From: a bacterium
Lineage (GTDB): Bacteria; SZUA-79; Acidulodesulfobacterales; Acidulodesulfobacteraceae
Length of the DNA stretch: 54,452 nt
Assembly: GCA_021784835.1 (NCBI GenBank)
Contig: JAJYHI010000134.1
Location: forward strand, 1 to 54,452
Direction of reading: 5' to 3'
Under the pieces are notes generated by a model. The model did no database searches. It was given only the letters and a program-made list of their open reading frames with translations, and was not told the DNA's origin. Both the position numbers and the translations under genes were made by a program. Below are positions 16,111 to 25,270 of the stretch, piece by piece; the first letter of the stretch is position 1; every line of letters begins with the position of its first letter.

Positions 16111-17730
16111 ATGCTTAAAATACCGCGTACGGTAAAAACTATAAAAAGGCGCTCTTGCAAGCTTTTCTATAAGCTCTTTATTTATTTTCCGATAGATTTG
16201 GCCGTTATATCCGGTAATTATATAAAATACGCAAGCGCAAATTTAAAAAATAAAATATCCGGCGGCGGCAAGGGCTATAAAGCCGCCGGAACGGTTTCCG
16301 CGTCCGCGCCGGTTTCCCCTTCAACTCAGGTTTCCGCGTCCGCGCCGGTTTCCCCTTCAACTCAGGTTTCCGCGTCCGCTGCCATGCCGCAGGAATTTGA
16401 AAAACGCATTCTCCTTATCCGCCACGACGGTATAGGCGATTATATTTTATGCAGAAACTTTATAGAGATTTTAAAAAATAGCGTGAAATTTAAAAATTAT
16501 AAAATCTCTCTCCTCGGCAACGCCGCATGGAAGGAACTGGCCGAGTTTCTGGATAAAGATTTTGCGGATGGGTTTATTTGGGTTGACAGAAAAAAATTTA
16601 CATCGGATTTCGTTTACAGGTACAAAAAAATAAAAGAAATTACGTCCGGCTCTTACGAAGTCCTTATCCACCCTTTTAGCGGAGATTTTTTTAACGCCGA
16701 CAACGATTTAGCTTTTCTTGTAAAAGCCGGAGAAAAGTTCGGCAGCGTTAAAACTTTGCCCCGCCAAAGACATATAAAATCATATAAAAAAATAATCCTC
16801 GAAAAAATTTATACCGGCCTGATTTCCGACCCCGAAGGAATATTATTTGAATTTTATAAAAACAAAAATTTCTTCGAAAAAATACTAGGCGAAAAAATAG
16901 ACATTAAAAAACCGTTTATAAAATTAAATCCCGCCGAAAATAAAGAACTGAATTCAAAACTCGGACTGCCGGCTCTATACGCGGCTTTCTTTATAGGCGC
17001 AAGCGTCAAACACAGAAAATGGCCGGTAAAAAATTTTGCCGAAACCGCAAGACATTTAAAGATAAAATACGGATGCGAAACCGTTTTATGCGGCGGCAGG
17101 CAGGAATCGGAAGACGCTTTGAAATTTGCGCAATACTGCGGCGAATGGAATGTTTCTTTTATAAACGCGGTCGGCAATATTTCTCTAGTCGATTTGCTTT
17201 ACGTTATAAAAAATGCTTCTCTGGTCGTTTCCAACGAAACTATGGCTCCCCACATAGCTATGGCGCTATCCGTTTCTCCCGATAATTCGGAGCCCATGCC
17301 GGCTCATTCTTCCGGCGCTGCTATCGCCGCCTCCTTCTGCCCGCATCAGGAACGCGCCGCTTTTACTTTTAATGCGTCGGATGCCGGCGGCGCAGGCACG
17401 GGAGCTTATTCCCGTTCCCATGGCGTTGCGTCAGCGCAAAACGCCAATGCGTACCCGCACCACCATGCGCATCCCGCCGCTAAAGCCGCGCATCCCGCTG
17501 TGCTGACGATATCGGCCGGCGAAGACCGTTACGGCCATTTCAGTCCTTATCCGGAAGATATTTCTGATAATTATTTTATCGTCTTCCACCCCGAAATAGC
17601 AAACAGCGTCGAAAAATATATTTACCGGGCGCAAACCGCCGGCGGCGGCTATGACGACAGATTTGATATTTCCGGCATAACCGTCCAAACGGTCATAGAC
17701 AAAATAGACGAAATATGGCGGCGGCTTTAG
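16111..17730 (+). CDS. Glycosyltransferase family 9 (heptosyltransferase-like) with extra low-complexity segments
   Basis: 539 residues. The GT9 core is recognised by 'RHDGIGDYILCRNF' (104-117), 'FIGASVKHRKWP' (294-305) and 'NETMAPHIAMAL' (375-386) continuing at 'VLTISAGEDRYGHFSPYP' (464-481). GT9 enzymes transfer heptose or related sugars to lipopolysaccharide at the inner membrane. Two segments are foreign to the family: an Ala/Ser/Pro-rich linker built from a 12-residue tandem repeat (62-91), and a ~77-residue Ala/Gly/His-rich GC-rich insert (~387-463) inside the nucleotide-sugar-binding half. The gene converges on the GT4 gene downstream (16-bp gap). Confidence 0.85.
   Translation: MLKIPRTVKTIKRRSCKLFYKLFIYFPIDLAVISGNYIKYASANLKNKISGGGKGYKAAGTVSASAPVSPSTQVSASAPVSPSTQVSASAAMPQEFEKRILLIRHDGIGDYILCRNFIEILKNSVKFKNYKISLLGNAAWKELAEFLDKDFADGFIWVDRKKFTSDFVYRYKKIKEITSGSYEVLIHPFSGDFFNADNDLAFLVKAGEKFGSVKTLPRQRHIKSYKKIILEKIYTGLISDPEGILFEFYKNKNFFEKILGEKIDIKKPFIKLNPAENKELNSKLGLPALYAAFFIGASVKHRKWPVKNFAETARHLKIKYGCETVLCGGRQESEDALKFAQYCGEWNVSFINAVGNISLVDLLYVIKNASLVVSNETMAPHIAMALSVSPDNSEPMPAHSSGAAIAASFCPHQERAAFTFNASDAGGAGTGAYSRSHGVASAQNANAYPHHHAHPAAKAAHPAVLTISAGEDRYGHFSPYPEDISDNYFIVFHPEIANSVEKYIYRAQTAGGGYDDRFDISGITVQTVIDKIDEIWRRL
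16294..16380. repeat. 36-bp in-frame tandem repeat, 2.4 copies
   Basis: Two identical 36-bp units (16294-16329, 16330-16365) plus the first 14 bases of a third, encoding VSASAPVSPSTQ repeats inside the GT9 gene. The unit is in frame, so copy-number change would only alter linker length. Confidence 0.9.
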
Positions 17731-17746
17731 GAGGGATTTACGCAGT

Positions 17747-19075
17747 TTATTTTACGCTCTCGGATTTTTTAAGGGCGGCTTCCCCGCTGATAGCGATATC
17801 CATAAGTTTCAACATTCTTTTTGCCTGATATTCCCTCGTATAATTTTGCAGTATTTCTATTTTGGGAGCAACTTTACGGTTTATTTTACCGTCTATTATA
17901 CTTATAAGAGTTTCCATAATTTTATCCGCATCCTTCCCTAGCGCGAGCCCCGCTTCTGCGTCTTCTATAATTTTGCCCGGAGAGCCTTCTTGTCCCGATA
18001 TTCCAATTCCTAAAATTATTGTGCCGGAAAATAAATATTCGAATAATTTGCCCGTAAGTATGCCGCTTGCCCCGTCAAACTCTAAAAATATCAAACCGTT
18101 TGCGTCCCTCTGCATCCTAAGAGCATCTTCTCTTTTTACCAAGCCATAATATTTTACCCATTTTTGTACATTATATTTATTTACAAGCTGATATAGGTTG
18201 CCGGCGACTCCTGCAAATATTATCTCAAAATTATCTAATAAGTTAGCGAAACCGCTTTCGGCAATCCTCATTACGGCTTCAAAAAGCGGAGAAGGGTCCC
18301 TCTTGGCTTCATAAATAGTTCCGGTATAAACAAGCCTTATTTTTCCGTCGCTCCAGTAAGGCTCTTCAGGTATATTTTTTAAATCATCGGAATCAAAACC
18401 ATTTTCGATAACCCGTACATTATTCAGCTTGTATTTTTCCCTTATCTGTATCGCCAACGGTTCGCTAACCGTGGTAACAATATCGGCGGCATTATTTATT
18501 TTCCTTTCCCAATATTCTTCCAGCATGGAAAAAGGAAATAATCCTTTAAACATGTGACTTTGCGTCCATAAATCCCTGTAGTCCGCTATCCAGAACTTTG
18601 TATTTCCCCCGGTTTTCAACCTATATGCTATCAAATGCGCAACATAAGGCGCAAAAGTCGATACGGCCAAATCCCATTTCCGGGACGAAACCGCTTTATA
18701 TGCATCCTTATACCAACAATCATGTATATTTGGAAATCGCGCATCCCATGAAACTATGCCTCTGTTATTCATAAAATTCAAAATAAAATTTTTATTTTTT
18801 TTAAAATTCTGGCATTTATTTTTTCCGTTAATTCCTGAATTTAAATTTTTAGTATTTATTTTTGATAAAAATTGATAAGACTTATTGGGTATTTCTTCTA
18901 TGGCTCCTAATCCGGAATAATCTAAATTTAGATTATTCCCGTTCTTATTTTTTTTTGTAGTTAATACGGTAACGTCATGCCCCATACCCGACCAGTACTT
19001 ATACCAGCTATACGGCCGGAAAGATGCTATACAGCTCAAAGGTGGAAAATAATGCGTTATAATTAATATTTTCAT
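17747..19075 (-). CDS. Glycosyltransferase family 4
   Basis: 442 residues. The N-terminal 'ITHYFPPLSCIASFRPY' resembles WcaI/WbuB-type GT4 enzymes, and the C-terminal half shows 'RVIENGFDSDDL', 'RLVYTGTIYEAKRDPSP' and 'FEYLFSGTIILGIG', the retaining GT-B donor-site pattern. Its start overlaps the stop of the upstream epimerase gene by 4 nt (ATGA), so the two are translationally coupled, and it is probably the last gene of the wbp-like operon. Acceptor and donor are not known; a UDP-ManNAc(3NAc)A donor is a plausible inference from position. Confidence 0.88.
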   Translation of the reverse strand: MKILIITHYFPPLSCIASFRPYSWYKYWSGMGHDVTVLTTKKNKNGNNLNLDYSGLGAIEEIPNKSYQFLSKINTKNLNSGINGKNKCQNFKKNKNFILNFMNNRGIVSWDARFPNIHDCWYKDAYKAVSSRKWDLAVSTFAPYVAHLIAYRLKTGGNTKFWIADYRDLWTQSHMFKGLFPFSMLEEYWERKINNAADIVTTVSEPLAIQIREKYKLNNVRVIENGFDSDDLKNIPEEPYWSDGKIRLVYTGTIYEAKRDPSPLFEAVMRIAESGFANLLDNFEIIFAGVAGNLYQLVNKYNVQKWVKYYGLVKREDALRMQRDANGLIFLEFDGASGILTGKLFEYLFSGTIILGIGISGQEGSPGKIIEDAEAGLALGKDADKIMETLISIIDGKINRKVAPKIEILQNYTREYQAKRMLKLMDIAISGEAALKKSESVK

Positions 19076-20148
19076 TTTAAAACAATCTCCGCAATCTTTT
19101 CGCCCGCCTTTCCGTCGCCGTAAAACTTAGCCGTATCGTAATTATCGTTAAATTTAAAATTTCTAAAAGCATCCGTTATTTTTTCCTTTTCCGCTCCGGT
19201 TAATACGGCAAAAGCGTTTTCCGCAAGCTCCACCCATTCCGTTTCGTCCCTTAATATTATACACGGCACTTTATGAAAATAAGCTTCTTTTTGTATTCCG
19301 CCAGAATCTGTGGCTATCAGTTTTGCGTTTTTTTCCAAATTTATCATATCGATATATCCAACCGGCCCGATAGCTTTTATATTTTGTAGATTTAAATCTA
19401 TTTTTTCGATAATTTTTTTTGTTCTGGGATGGATAGGGAAAATCACGCTTGTGTCTTTCGATATATCGGCTATTCCCTGTAAAATATTTTTTAGCCTTTC
19501 TAAGTTGTCTTCATTTGTGTTTTCTGCCCTGTGAACAGTAAGAAGCATGTATTCCTTAGGTTTTAAATCTAACCGGCTTAATATTTTACTTCTTTCTTCC
19601 ACGTTTTTGCCGTAATAAATAGCGGCATCGAACATAACGTCCCCTACAAGTTTAACCCTATCCTTGTCTATTTTTTCATTCAAAAGGTTTCTAACGGCGG
19701 TTTCCGTCGGCGCAAATAATAAATCGGACGCATGGTCTGTAATAATTCTATTTATTTCTTCCGGCATTTTTCTGTTAAAAGACCTTAATCCAGCTTCTAT
19801 GTGGGCGACGGGGATATATAATTTAACGGTTGCGAGAAAGCCGGCCAGAGTTGAATCCGTATCGCCATATATCAGAACCATATCGGGTTTTTCTTTCAGT
19901 AAAACTTTCTCTATGGATTCTATCATCCTTCCGGTATTTTCTCCGTGAGTGCCGCCGCATATGCCAAGATTATAATCCGGATGCGGTATGCCGAGTTCAT
20001 CAAAAAATATCCTGCTCATATTTTCATCGTAGTGCTGACCCGTATGAATTATCACTTCTTTGACCTTCGCGTTTTTTCTGATTTCTCTTGAAACTACGGC
20101 GGCTTTAATAAATTGCGGACGGGCGCCGACGACAGCGGCTATTTTCAT
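19072..20148 (-). CDS. wbpI: UDP-GlcNAc 2-epimerase family, WbpI-like
   Basis: 358 residues, non-hydrolysing 2-epimerase fold. Visible are 'VVGARPQFIKAAVVS', 'HTGQHYDENMS', 'YGDTDSTLAG' (D96), 'AHIEAGLRSF' (E118) and 'MPEEINRIITD' (E131). In Pseudomonas O-antigen synthesis WbpI converts UDP-GlcNAc(3NAc)A to UDP-ManNAc(3NAc)A. The presence of WbpA, WbpB, WbpD and WbpE homologues in the same operon favours this over the plain UDP-GlcNAc reaction of WecB, but sequence alone does not settle it. It follows the AsnB-like gene by 5 bp. Confidence 0.9.
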   Translation of the reverse strand: MKIAAVVGARPQFIKAAVVSREIRKNAKVKEVIIHTGQHYDENMSRIFFDELGIPHPDYNLGICGGTHGENTGRMIESIEKVLLKEKPDMVLIYGDTDSTLAGFLATVKLYIPVAHIEAGLRSFNRKMPEEINRIITDHASDLLFAPTETAVRNLLNEKIDKDRVKLVGDVMFDAAIYYGKNVEERSKILSRLDLKPKEYMLLTVHRAENTNEDNLERLKNILQGIADISKDTSVIFPIHPRTKKIIEKIDLNLQNIKAIGPVGYIDMINLEKNAKLIATDSGGIQKEAYFHKVPCIILRDETEWVELAENAFAVLTGAEKEKITDAFRNFKFNDNYDTAKFYGDGKAGEKIAEIVLK

Positions 20149-20153
20149 GTTAT

Positions 20154-22052
20154 TTAGGCCTCGATTTCGTAAATTTTAGACCAGCTTATAAGATTTAACC
20201 ATCTCCATACCCTAAAATTAAAATGTTTTTTGCCGTTAGCTATATCGCGCCATTCATTTTTTAGTTCTTTCATATTTAAAAAAGGTGATTCTTCTTTTAA
20301 CATTCCTTCCACCCTTAAAGAAACAGCTTGCAGCCATTTCTTCTCCGGGGTGGCAAAACCTATCTTGTCTTTTCTGTCGAGTATTTTGTCCGGAACGATA
20401 CCCCGCATAGCTTCTTTGAATATATATTTTGTTTCGCCGTTTTTGTTGATAATATATTTTTCGGGAAGGCTAAGCATAAACTCGACTAATTTTACGGTCA
20501 GAAAAGGCACTCTGCTTTCGACTGAATGAGCCATGGAATCCCTGTCTTCATATCGTAAAAGCGCGGGAATATATGTTTTCTGTAAACCTTTTAATAATTC
20601 ATTCTTAAATATATTAAAATTATAACTTTCTTCGTTTATTTTGCAGACTAAGTTATTTTTAACAAACCATCCTTTATTTATCCATTTTGGAATTAAATCA
20701 TTTCCTACGGCTTTATAAGCTAACGGCTTAAAAAATTCCGGTATAAAGTACTTGGCCGTATTCTTAAATAGTCCGTTTCTGCCCGGCAACTTTTGCGCAT
20801 TTCTATATAAATCAAATGCCTCCGCATAATTTCCGCTTCTAACAAGGGAAGCAATCCTTGCGGCCGTATAAGGCGCGTATCCTCCTAAAATTTCGTCTGC
20901 CCCCTGACCGTCGAGCATGACCTTGATATTATTTTCCCTGGCAAGTTTAAAAACCCTGTATTGCGCATAAATACTTGTGCTTCCGAAGGGTTCTCCGTGG
21001 ACCTTTATTAAATCTTCCAAATCGGAAATTAAATCTTCCGGTTTTATAAATACTTTATGTATTTTAACATTTGCGTAAGCCGATGCAATGTCGGCATATT
21101 TTTCCTCCGATATGGAAGGTTCGTCGGGTATGAAGCTGAATGCGAGGATTTCATGTAGGGGGTCAAGATATCTTGCGCCGCAAACTATTGACGAAGAATC
21201 TACGCCGCCGGACAATGCGGTTCCGACCGGCACGTCGCTTCTTAAATGAAGCGAAACGCTTTCCAGAAAAAGTTCTCTTACAGTTTTTTTTGCTTCTTCA
21301 AAAGAAATATCTAAAATCTTGCCGGTTTTTAATTCGTAATATCTTTTTATTTCTAATTCCTTATGGTTGTTAAGCTTTATTTTAAGATAATGCGAAGGCG
21401 CGAGTTGGTTGATATTTAAAAACATCGTATCGCCGCCGTAATCAGTCATTCCGGTTCTTAAATATTCATATAATCTTTGAGGATTTACCTTCCCGCGAGC
21501 TTTATTTAATTTCAGCAAAGGTTGAATTTCCGACGAAAACGCAAAAAAACTGTCGTCGAAAGCGTAATAAAGCGGTTTTATGCCGAAAAAATCTCTTACT
21601 AAGCATAGCTCATTTTTTATCTTGTCGAAAATAGCAAAAGCGAACATTCCGACAAATTTATTAATACTTTCTGCCCCCCATTCCATCCAGCTTTTTAACA
21701 AAACCTCAGTATCGGAGTTTGAAAAAAAGTTATATCCCTTAACTTTTAGCTCATTTCTTAATTCTATATAATTATAAATTTCGCCGTTAAATACGATGTG
21801 AAATCTGGCGTCCTCGCTTGACATAGGCTGTCTGCCGTTATCCGAAATGTCTATAACGGAAAGCCTTCTGTGTATTAATGCCATCTTAGCGGGTTTATCT
21901 ATATTCCAGCCTTTAATTTTTTCCGCACATTTCCCGTCAAAAGCCAGAAACCCTTCGTCGTCCGGCCCCCTGTGTTCAAGCATTTTACTTGCTATAACGG
22001 GAAACTGCGTTTTTTTCTGCTCTTTAAAAACGATTCCGGCTATCCCGCACAT
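20154..22052 (-). CDS. Glutamine-hydrolysing asparagine synthase-like amidotransferase
   Basis: 632 residues. Starts MCGIAG with the Cys2 nucleophile of the class II glutaminase domain (~2-200), followed by the ATP-pyrophosphatase synthetase domain with 'SGGVDSS' (281-287) and 'DGQGADEILGGY'. AsnB-like proteins inside O-antigen loci (for example WbpS and Wbm proteins) amidate uronic acids rather than aspartate. With the uronic-acid pathway next door, sugar amidation is the likelier role, though asparagine synthesis cannot be excluded. The start overlaps the end of the flippase gene by 13 nt. Confidence 0.88.
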   Translation of the reverse strand: MCGIAGIVFKEQKKTQFPVIASKMLEHRGPDDEGFLAFDGKCAEKIKGWNIDKPAKMALIHRRLSVIDISDNGRQPMSSEDARFHIVFNGEIYNYIELRNELKVKGYNFFSNSDTEVLLKSWMEWGAESINKFVGMFAFAIFDKIKNELCLVRDFFGIKPLYYAFDDSFFAFSSEIQPLLKLNKARGKVNPQRLYEYLRTGMTDYGGDTMFLNINQLAPSHYLKIKLNNHKELEIKRYYELKTGKILDISFEEAKKTVRELFLESVSLHLRSDVPVGTALSGGVDSSSIVCGARYLDPLHEILAFSFIPDEPSISEEKYADIASAYANVKIHKVFIKPEDLISDLEDLIKVHGEPFGSTSIYAQYRVFKLARENNIKVMLDGQGADEILGGYAPYTAARIASLVRSGNYAEAFDLYRNAQKLPGRNGLFKNTAKYFIPEFFKPLAYKAVGNDLIPKWINKGWFVKNNLVCKINEESYNFNIFKNELLKGLQKTYIPALLRYEDRDSMAHSVESRVPFLTVKLVEFMLSLPEKYIINKNGETKYIFKEAMRGIVPDKILDRKDKIGFATPEKKWLQAVSLRVEGMLKEESPFLNMKELKNEWRDIANGKKHFNFRVWRWLNLISWSKIYEIEA

Positions 22053-23308
22053 TTTTTTATACCCAATTTTAACAGCATAAAATTAATATCTTTTTTCGTT
22101 ACATAAAATTCCTTGAATGACATTTTCGTTTCTTTAAAAAACCGAAAAATTAGAAAAATAGACGTGGCGATATAAGATAAGCTTGCCGCAATAGAGGCCC
22201 CTATATAGCCGTATTTTGGAATTAATAAAAAACTAAAAGCTACGGTAACGATTAAACCTATGAGCGAGGCTATCGTATTTTCATAATATTTGCCTATTCC
22301 GGCAAAGTAATGGCTTATTATAATCGTTAAGCCGAACGACGCTATGCCCGGGGACAGATAAAACATTATCTCTTTTACCGGACCGAAATCCCTGCCGAAA
22401 ATTGCCGTAAATAAAATTGAAGGGATAAGCAAAAGAAATATTAGGCAGGTGAAGGTAATAATAAAACTGAACTTTGATAACCTTACCGTAATATCCCTTG
22501 CATAGCCTAAATCTTTCGTGTTGGATATTTTCGCATACTGCACGTAGGCAATACTATTCCCGATTAACCATACCGCCTCGGATAGGGCTATTCCTACGGA
22601 ATAAATACCGACGAAGGAAGCGCCTAAGAAGTAATTTAATATATAATAACTTAATCTATAGTTAAGATATTGGATGACATTGCCGAGTTGGGCGACTCCT
22701 CCGTATTTGATTACGTCCTTGACGACATTTAATAATCCGTATATATTCGTAAAATTAAGATATTTTAAAATCATAATAAAACTTATCGCAAATGCGGACG
22801 CGGATGCAAAATATAAAACAAATACGTAAGACAGCACGCTCACATATTTAAAGGCAAAAAAGAACAATAAAAGAAAGCCGAAATTTGATATTATCTGGGA
22901 CAATGTTATTAAATTTACTACATAAATTTTTTCTTTGCCGAGTAAAACCATTATGTTTATAGAAGCAAAAGAAGATATTAACGTAATGAGCTCGACATGA
23001 AAAATATATTTATTGGGAACCAAATGAATAAAGGACAAAAAAAGATAGCTTAAAAAAAATACCGATACTGCCCATATGTATGAGGGTATTATGATATGCG
23101 ATAGGGGTTTTCTCGGCACTAAATAAACAAGGGCGGGGCCGCCGACAAAATTATTAAACAATAAGATTATCCCTATAGTGGCGGTAATAAGACTTATTGA
23201 GCCCCGTCCTTCCGCTCCAAGGCATCTCGTAGTAATGATTAAAATTGAAAAACTTAATACTGCGGAGATGACGTTTGTTCCGAATGTACTTAAAATTTTA
23301 TGAAATAT
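22040..23308 (-). CDS. Wzx-type polysaccharide flippase
   Basis: Multi-span MATE-like O-antigen/lipid-linked oligosaccharide flippase, about 12 membrane spans. The first standard start codon (TTG, 23161) would remove the first helix and the family hallmark 'RCLGAEGRGSISL'. The frame is open upstream to a TAA at 23324-23326 and gives a normal 422-residue protein beginning 'FHKILSTFGTNVISAVLSF'. No ATG, GTG or TTG exists in that stretch. The best candidate is ATA at 23308-23306, ~9 nt after AGGGGG. It lies between the fused GT4-methyltransferase and the asnB-like gene and would export the lipid-linked repeat unit. Confidence 0.8.
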   Translation of the reverse strand: MFHKILSTFGTNVISAVLSFSILIITTRCLGAEGRGSISLITATIGIILLFNNFVGGPALVYLVPRKPLSHIIIPSYIWAVSVFFLSYLFLSFIHLVPNKYIFHVELITLISSFASINIMVLLGKEKIYVVNLITLSQIISNFGFLLLFFFAFKYVSVLSYVFVLYFASASAFAISFIMILKYLNFTNIYGLLNVVKDVIKYGGVAQLGNVIQYLNYRLSYYILNYFLGASFVGIYSVGIALSEAVWLIGNSIAYVQYAKISNTKDLGYARDITVRLSKFSFIITFTCLIFLLLIPSILFTAIFGRDFGPVKEIMFYLSPGIASFGLTIIISHYFAGIGKYYENTIASLIGLIVTVAFSFLLIPKYGYIGASIAASLSYIATSIFLIFRFFKETKMSFKEFYVTKKDINFMLLKLGIKKCAG

Positions 23309-23336
23309 TTTTCCTGTCCCCCTTTAGCTTATTTAT

Positions 23337-25247
23337 TTAAATTTTCCTCGCAATTACTATTGTGCACCAGCCGTCCTTAAGCCCTTTAATAAGAGGATAT
23401 ATCAAAAAACCGGCGATATTTAGCATATTTTGTTTAAAATTTTTCGCAATCCAAAAGCGTGGCAAAAAACCGCCCGGAGAAACTTTTAATATTTCAAAAC
23501 CCTCTTGCCCGAGCAAATATTCCAATTCTATATAAAATATCGGATTTATATGTCCGTAATTCGATAAATCATCTTTACCAAACTGATGGGGTATGCCTTT
23601 GTATAAAAAAAACAGGCGCGAAAGCCAAGACGATGGATTTGGGGTGGTAAGTATTAAAATTTTACCTTTCTTTAACACATTAGAAACGGTTCTTAAATAT
23701 AATTTTATATTCTCGAGATGCTCGATAACTTCTATGCTCAATACAATATCAAATTTATATTTATATTTTTCCGCAAATTTATTCATCTCTAAGAAGCTTT
23801 CAAAATCGATATGCTCAAACGTAGTGTCCGCTTTAAAATCGGATTTATCCGCATCGGCTGAAACGACGTCAAATCCTATGTCGTTAAGCCTTTGGGAAAG
23901 GGCTCCCTCTCCGCATCCAAAATCAAGGATTGAAGCTGGAGAATATTGATATTCCAACAGATTTACCGCCACCTGCTCATGAAGATTATTATCGGCTTTT
24001 ATTAAAAAAGTTTTGTAATATTGCAATTTTTTATTCCCGAATTTAAATACGGAAGAAATGATATTTTTTTTATAAAGAGCATAAGAGTATATCATATAAA
24101 ACTGTTTTCCTACGGATTCATAGTTAAACCTATCTTTCGCATATTCTTGAAGTTTCTTTTTATCGTATTTACGGCAATTATCGAGCATATATAAAATTGC
24201 GTCAACAAGTTGTTTATGGTTATTCGGTTCTATTAACGCCCCTGTTTCTTCCGTAACGAAATCTTCCGGTCCTCCGCACTTTGTAGCGATAACGGGCGTC
24301 CCGCAGGCGATAGCTTCTGCGGCAACGACCGAAAATGTTTCGTAGTTGCTGTTCATTACAAGAAAATCGCTCTTTTCTAATTCTTCTGGAACTTCTTGCG
24401 GAGTTTTTAATCCTTGAAAAAATATGTATTTACCCAATAATTCGTAATTTTTTGCAAGTTCTTCCAATTTGCCCCTGTCCCGTCCGTCGCCAACTACATA
24501 TAATTCAAAATCGCGTCTTTTAGTGTCGGTAATATATTTGACGGCTTTTATAATGCCGCTTAAATTTTTTTGCTCGTCGTTTAATAAAGATATGTGAATA
24601 ATGCGTTTCTTATCGCTATTTATTTCGTCGACGGCCGAATAAAAATCTTTGCCGGAACGGACTGCGTTTGGGACGACAAAATAATTATTTATAAGGCCGT
24701 GCCCTAACATTGCGTTTTTTAAAGCATTCGATACCGCGGTAACCGCCTGCGCCTTCTTAATAGCCGCTCCGATTAATGCCTTTGCAATGAAAGGCGTACG
24801 CGAAAAACTTCCGTCTTCATTTGAATAACCGGTCCATTGTTCGCTGACAATAAACGGTATTTTTTTTATTTTTTTTAGAATATAAGACGCCGCCAGGTTA
24901 TAAAAATTGGGTGCATTTACGTGAATAACATCCGGACGGCCTAATTTTTGTTTTAAAATCCTTAATCCGCCATAATATCCTTTGATGTTTCTATAGAGAT
25001 TTATAAATTTTGAAATTAAAGGAGCGGACGATTTCCTGTAATATATTCTTAAAGTAGGAATATTATTTTCCGCCGAATAATCGGCGTCATATTTTTTTTC
25101 TTTAAGGTTTGGGTCCGCCGTAACAAAAAAAACAGCTACGTCGCATAGTATGGAAACGGCTTCAGCGTGATTTTTTATAAAAATGCCAGCGACCGGATTA
25201 ACCCTGCTGGGATACCAGCCGGCCAAAAATAAAACCTTATATCTCAT
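23337..25247 (-). CDS. Fused glycosyltransferase family 4 - SAM-dependent methyltransferase
   Basis: 636 residues in one uninterrupted frame. Residues 1-~390 are a GT4 enzyme ('AGWYPSRVNPVAGIFIKNH', 'HISLLNDEQKNLSGIIKAV', 'NYETFSVVAAEAIACGTPV' with the E-x7-E pair E303/E311). Residues ~425-636 are a class I methyltransferase with SAM motif 'ILDFGCGEGAL' (440-450), 'VLSIEVIEHLENI' and 'ILILTTPNP'. A bifunctional enzyme could add a sugar and then methylate it, which in O-antigens often caps the chain (inference). It sits between the wbpE-like gene and the flippase gene, all in one direction. Confidence 0.9.
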   Translation of the reverse strand: MRYKVLFLAGWYPSRVNPVAGIFIKNHAEAVSILCDVAVFFVTADPNLKEKKYDADYSAENNIPTLRIYYRKSSAPLISKFINLYRNIKGYYGGLRILKQKLGRPDVIHVNAPNFYNLAASYILKKIKKIPFIVSEQWTGYSNEDGSFSRTPFIAKALIGAAIKKAQAVTAVSNALKNAMLGHGLINNYFVVPNAVRSGKDFYSAVDEINSDKKRIIHISLLNDEQKNLSGIIKAVKYITDTKRRDFELYVVGDGRDRGKLEELAKNYELLGKYIFFQGLKTPQEVPEELEKSDFLVMNSNYETFSVVAAEAIACGTPVIATKCGGPEDFVTEETGALIEPNNHKQLVDAILYMLDNCRKYDKKKLQEYAKDRFNYESVGKQFYMIYSYALYKKNIISSVFKFGNKKLQYYKTFLIKADNNLHEQVAVNLLEYQYSPASILDFGCGEGALSQRLNDIGFDVVSADADKSDFKADTTFEHIDFESFLEMNKFAEKYKYKFDIVLSIEVIEHLENIKLYLRTVSNVLKKGKILILTTPNPSSWLSRLFFLYKGIPHQFGKDDLSNYGHINPIFYIELEYLLGQEGFEILKVSPGGFLPRFWIAKNFKQNMLNIAGFLIYPLIKGLKDGWCTIVIARKI

Positions 25248-25270
25248 ATTATTTATTCTTTTCTGCGCCT

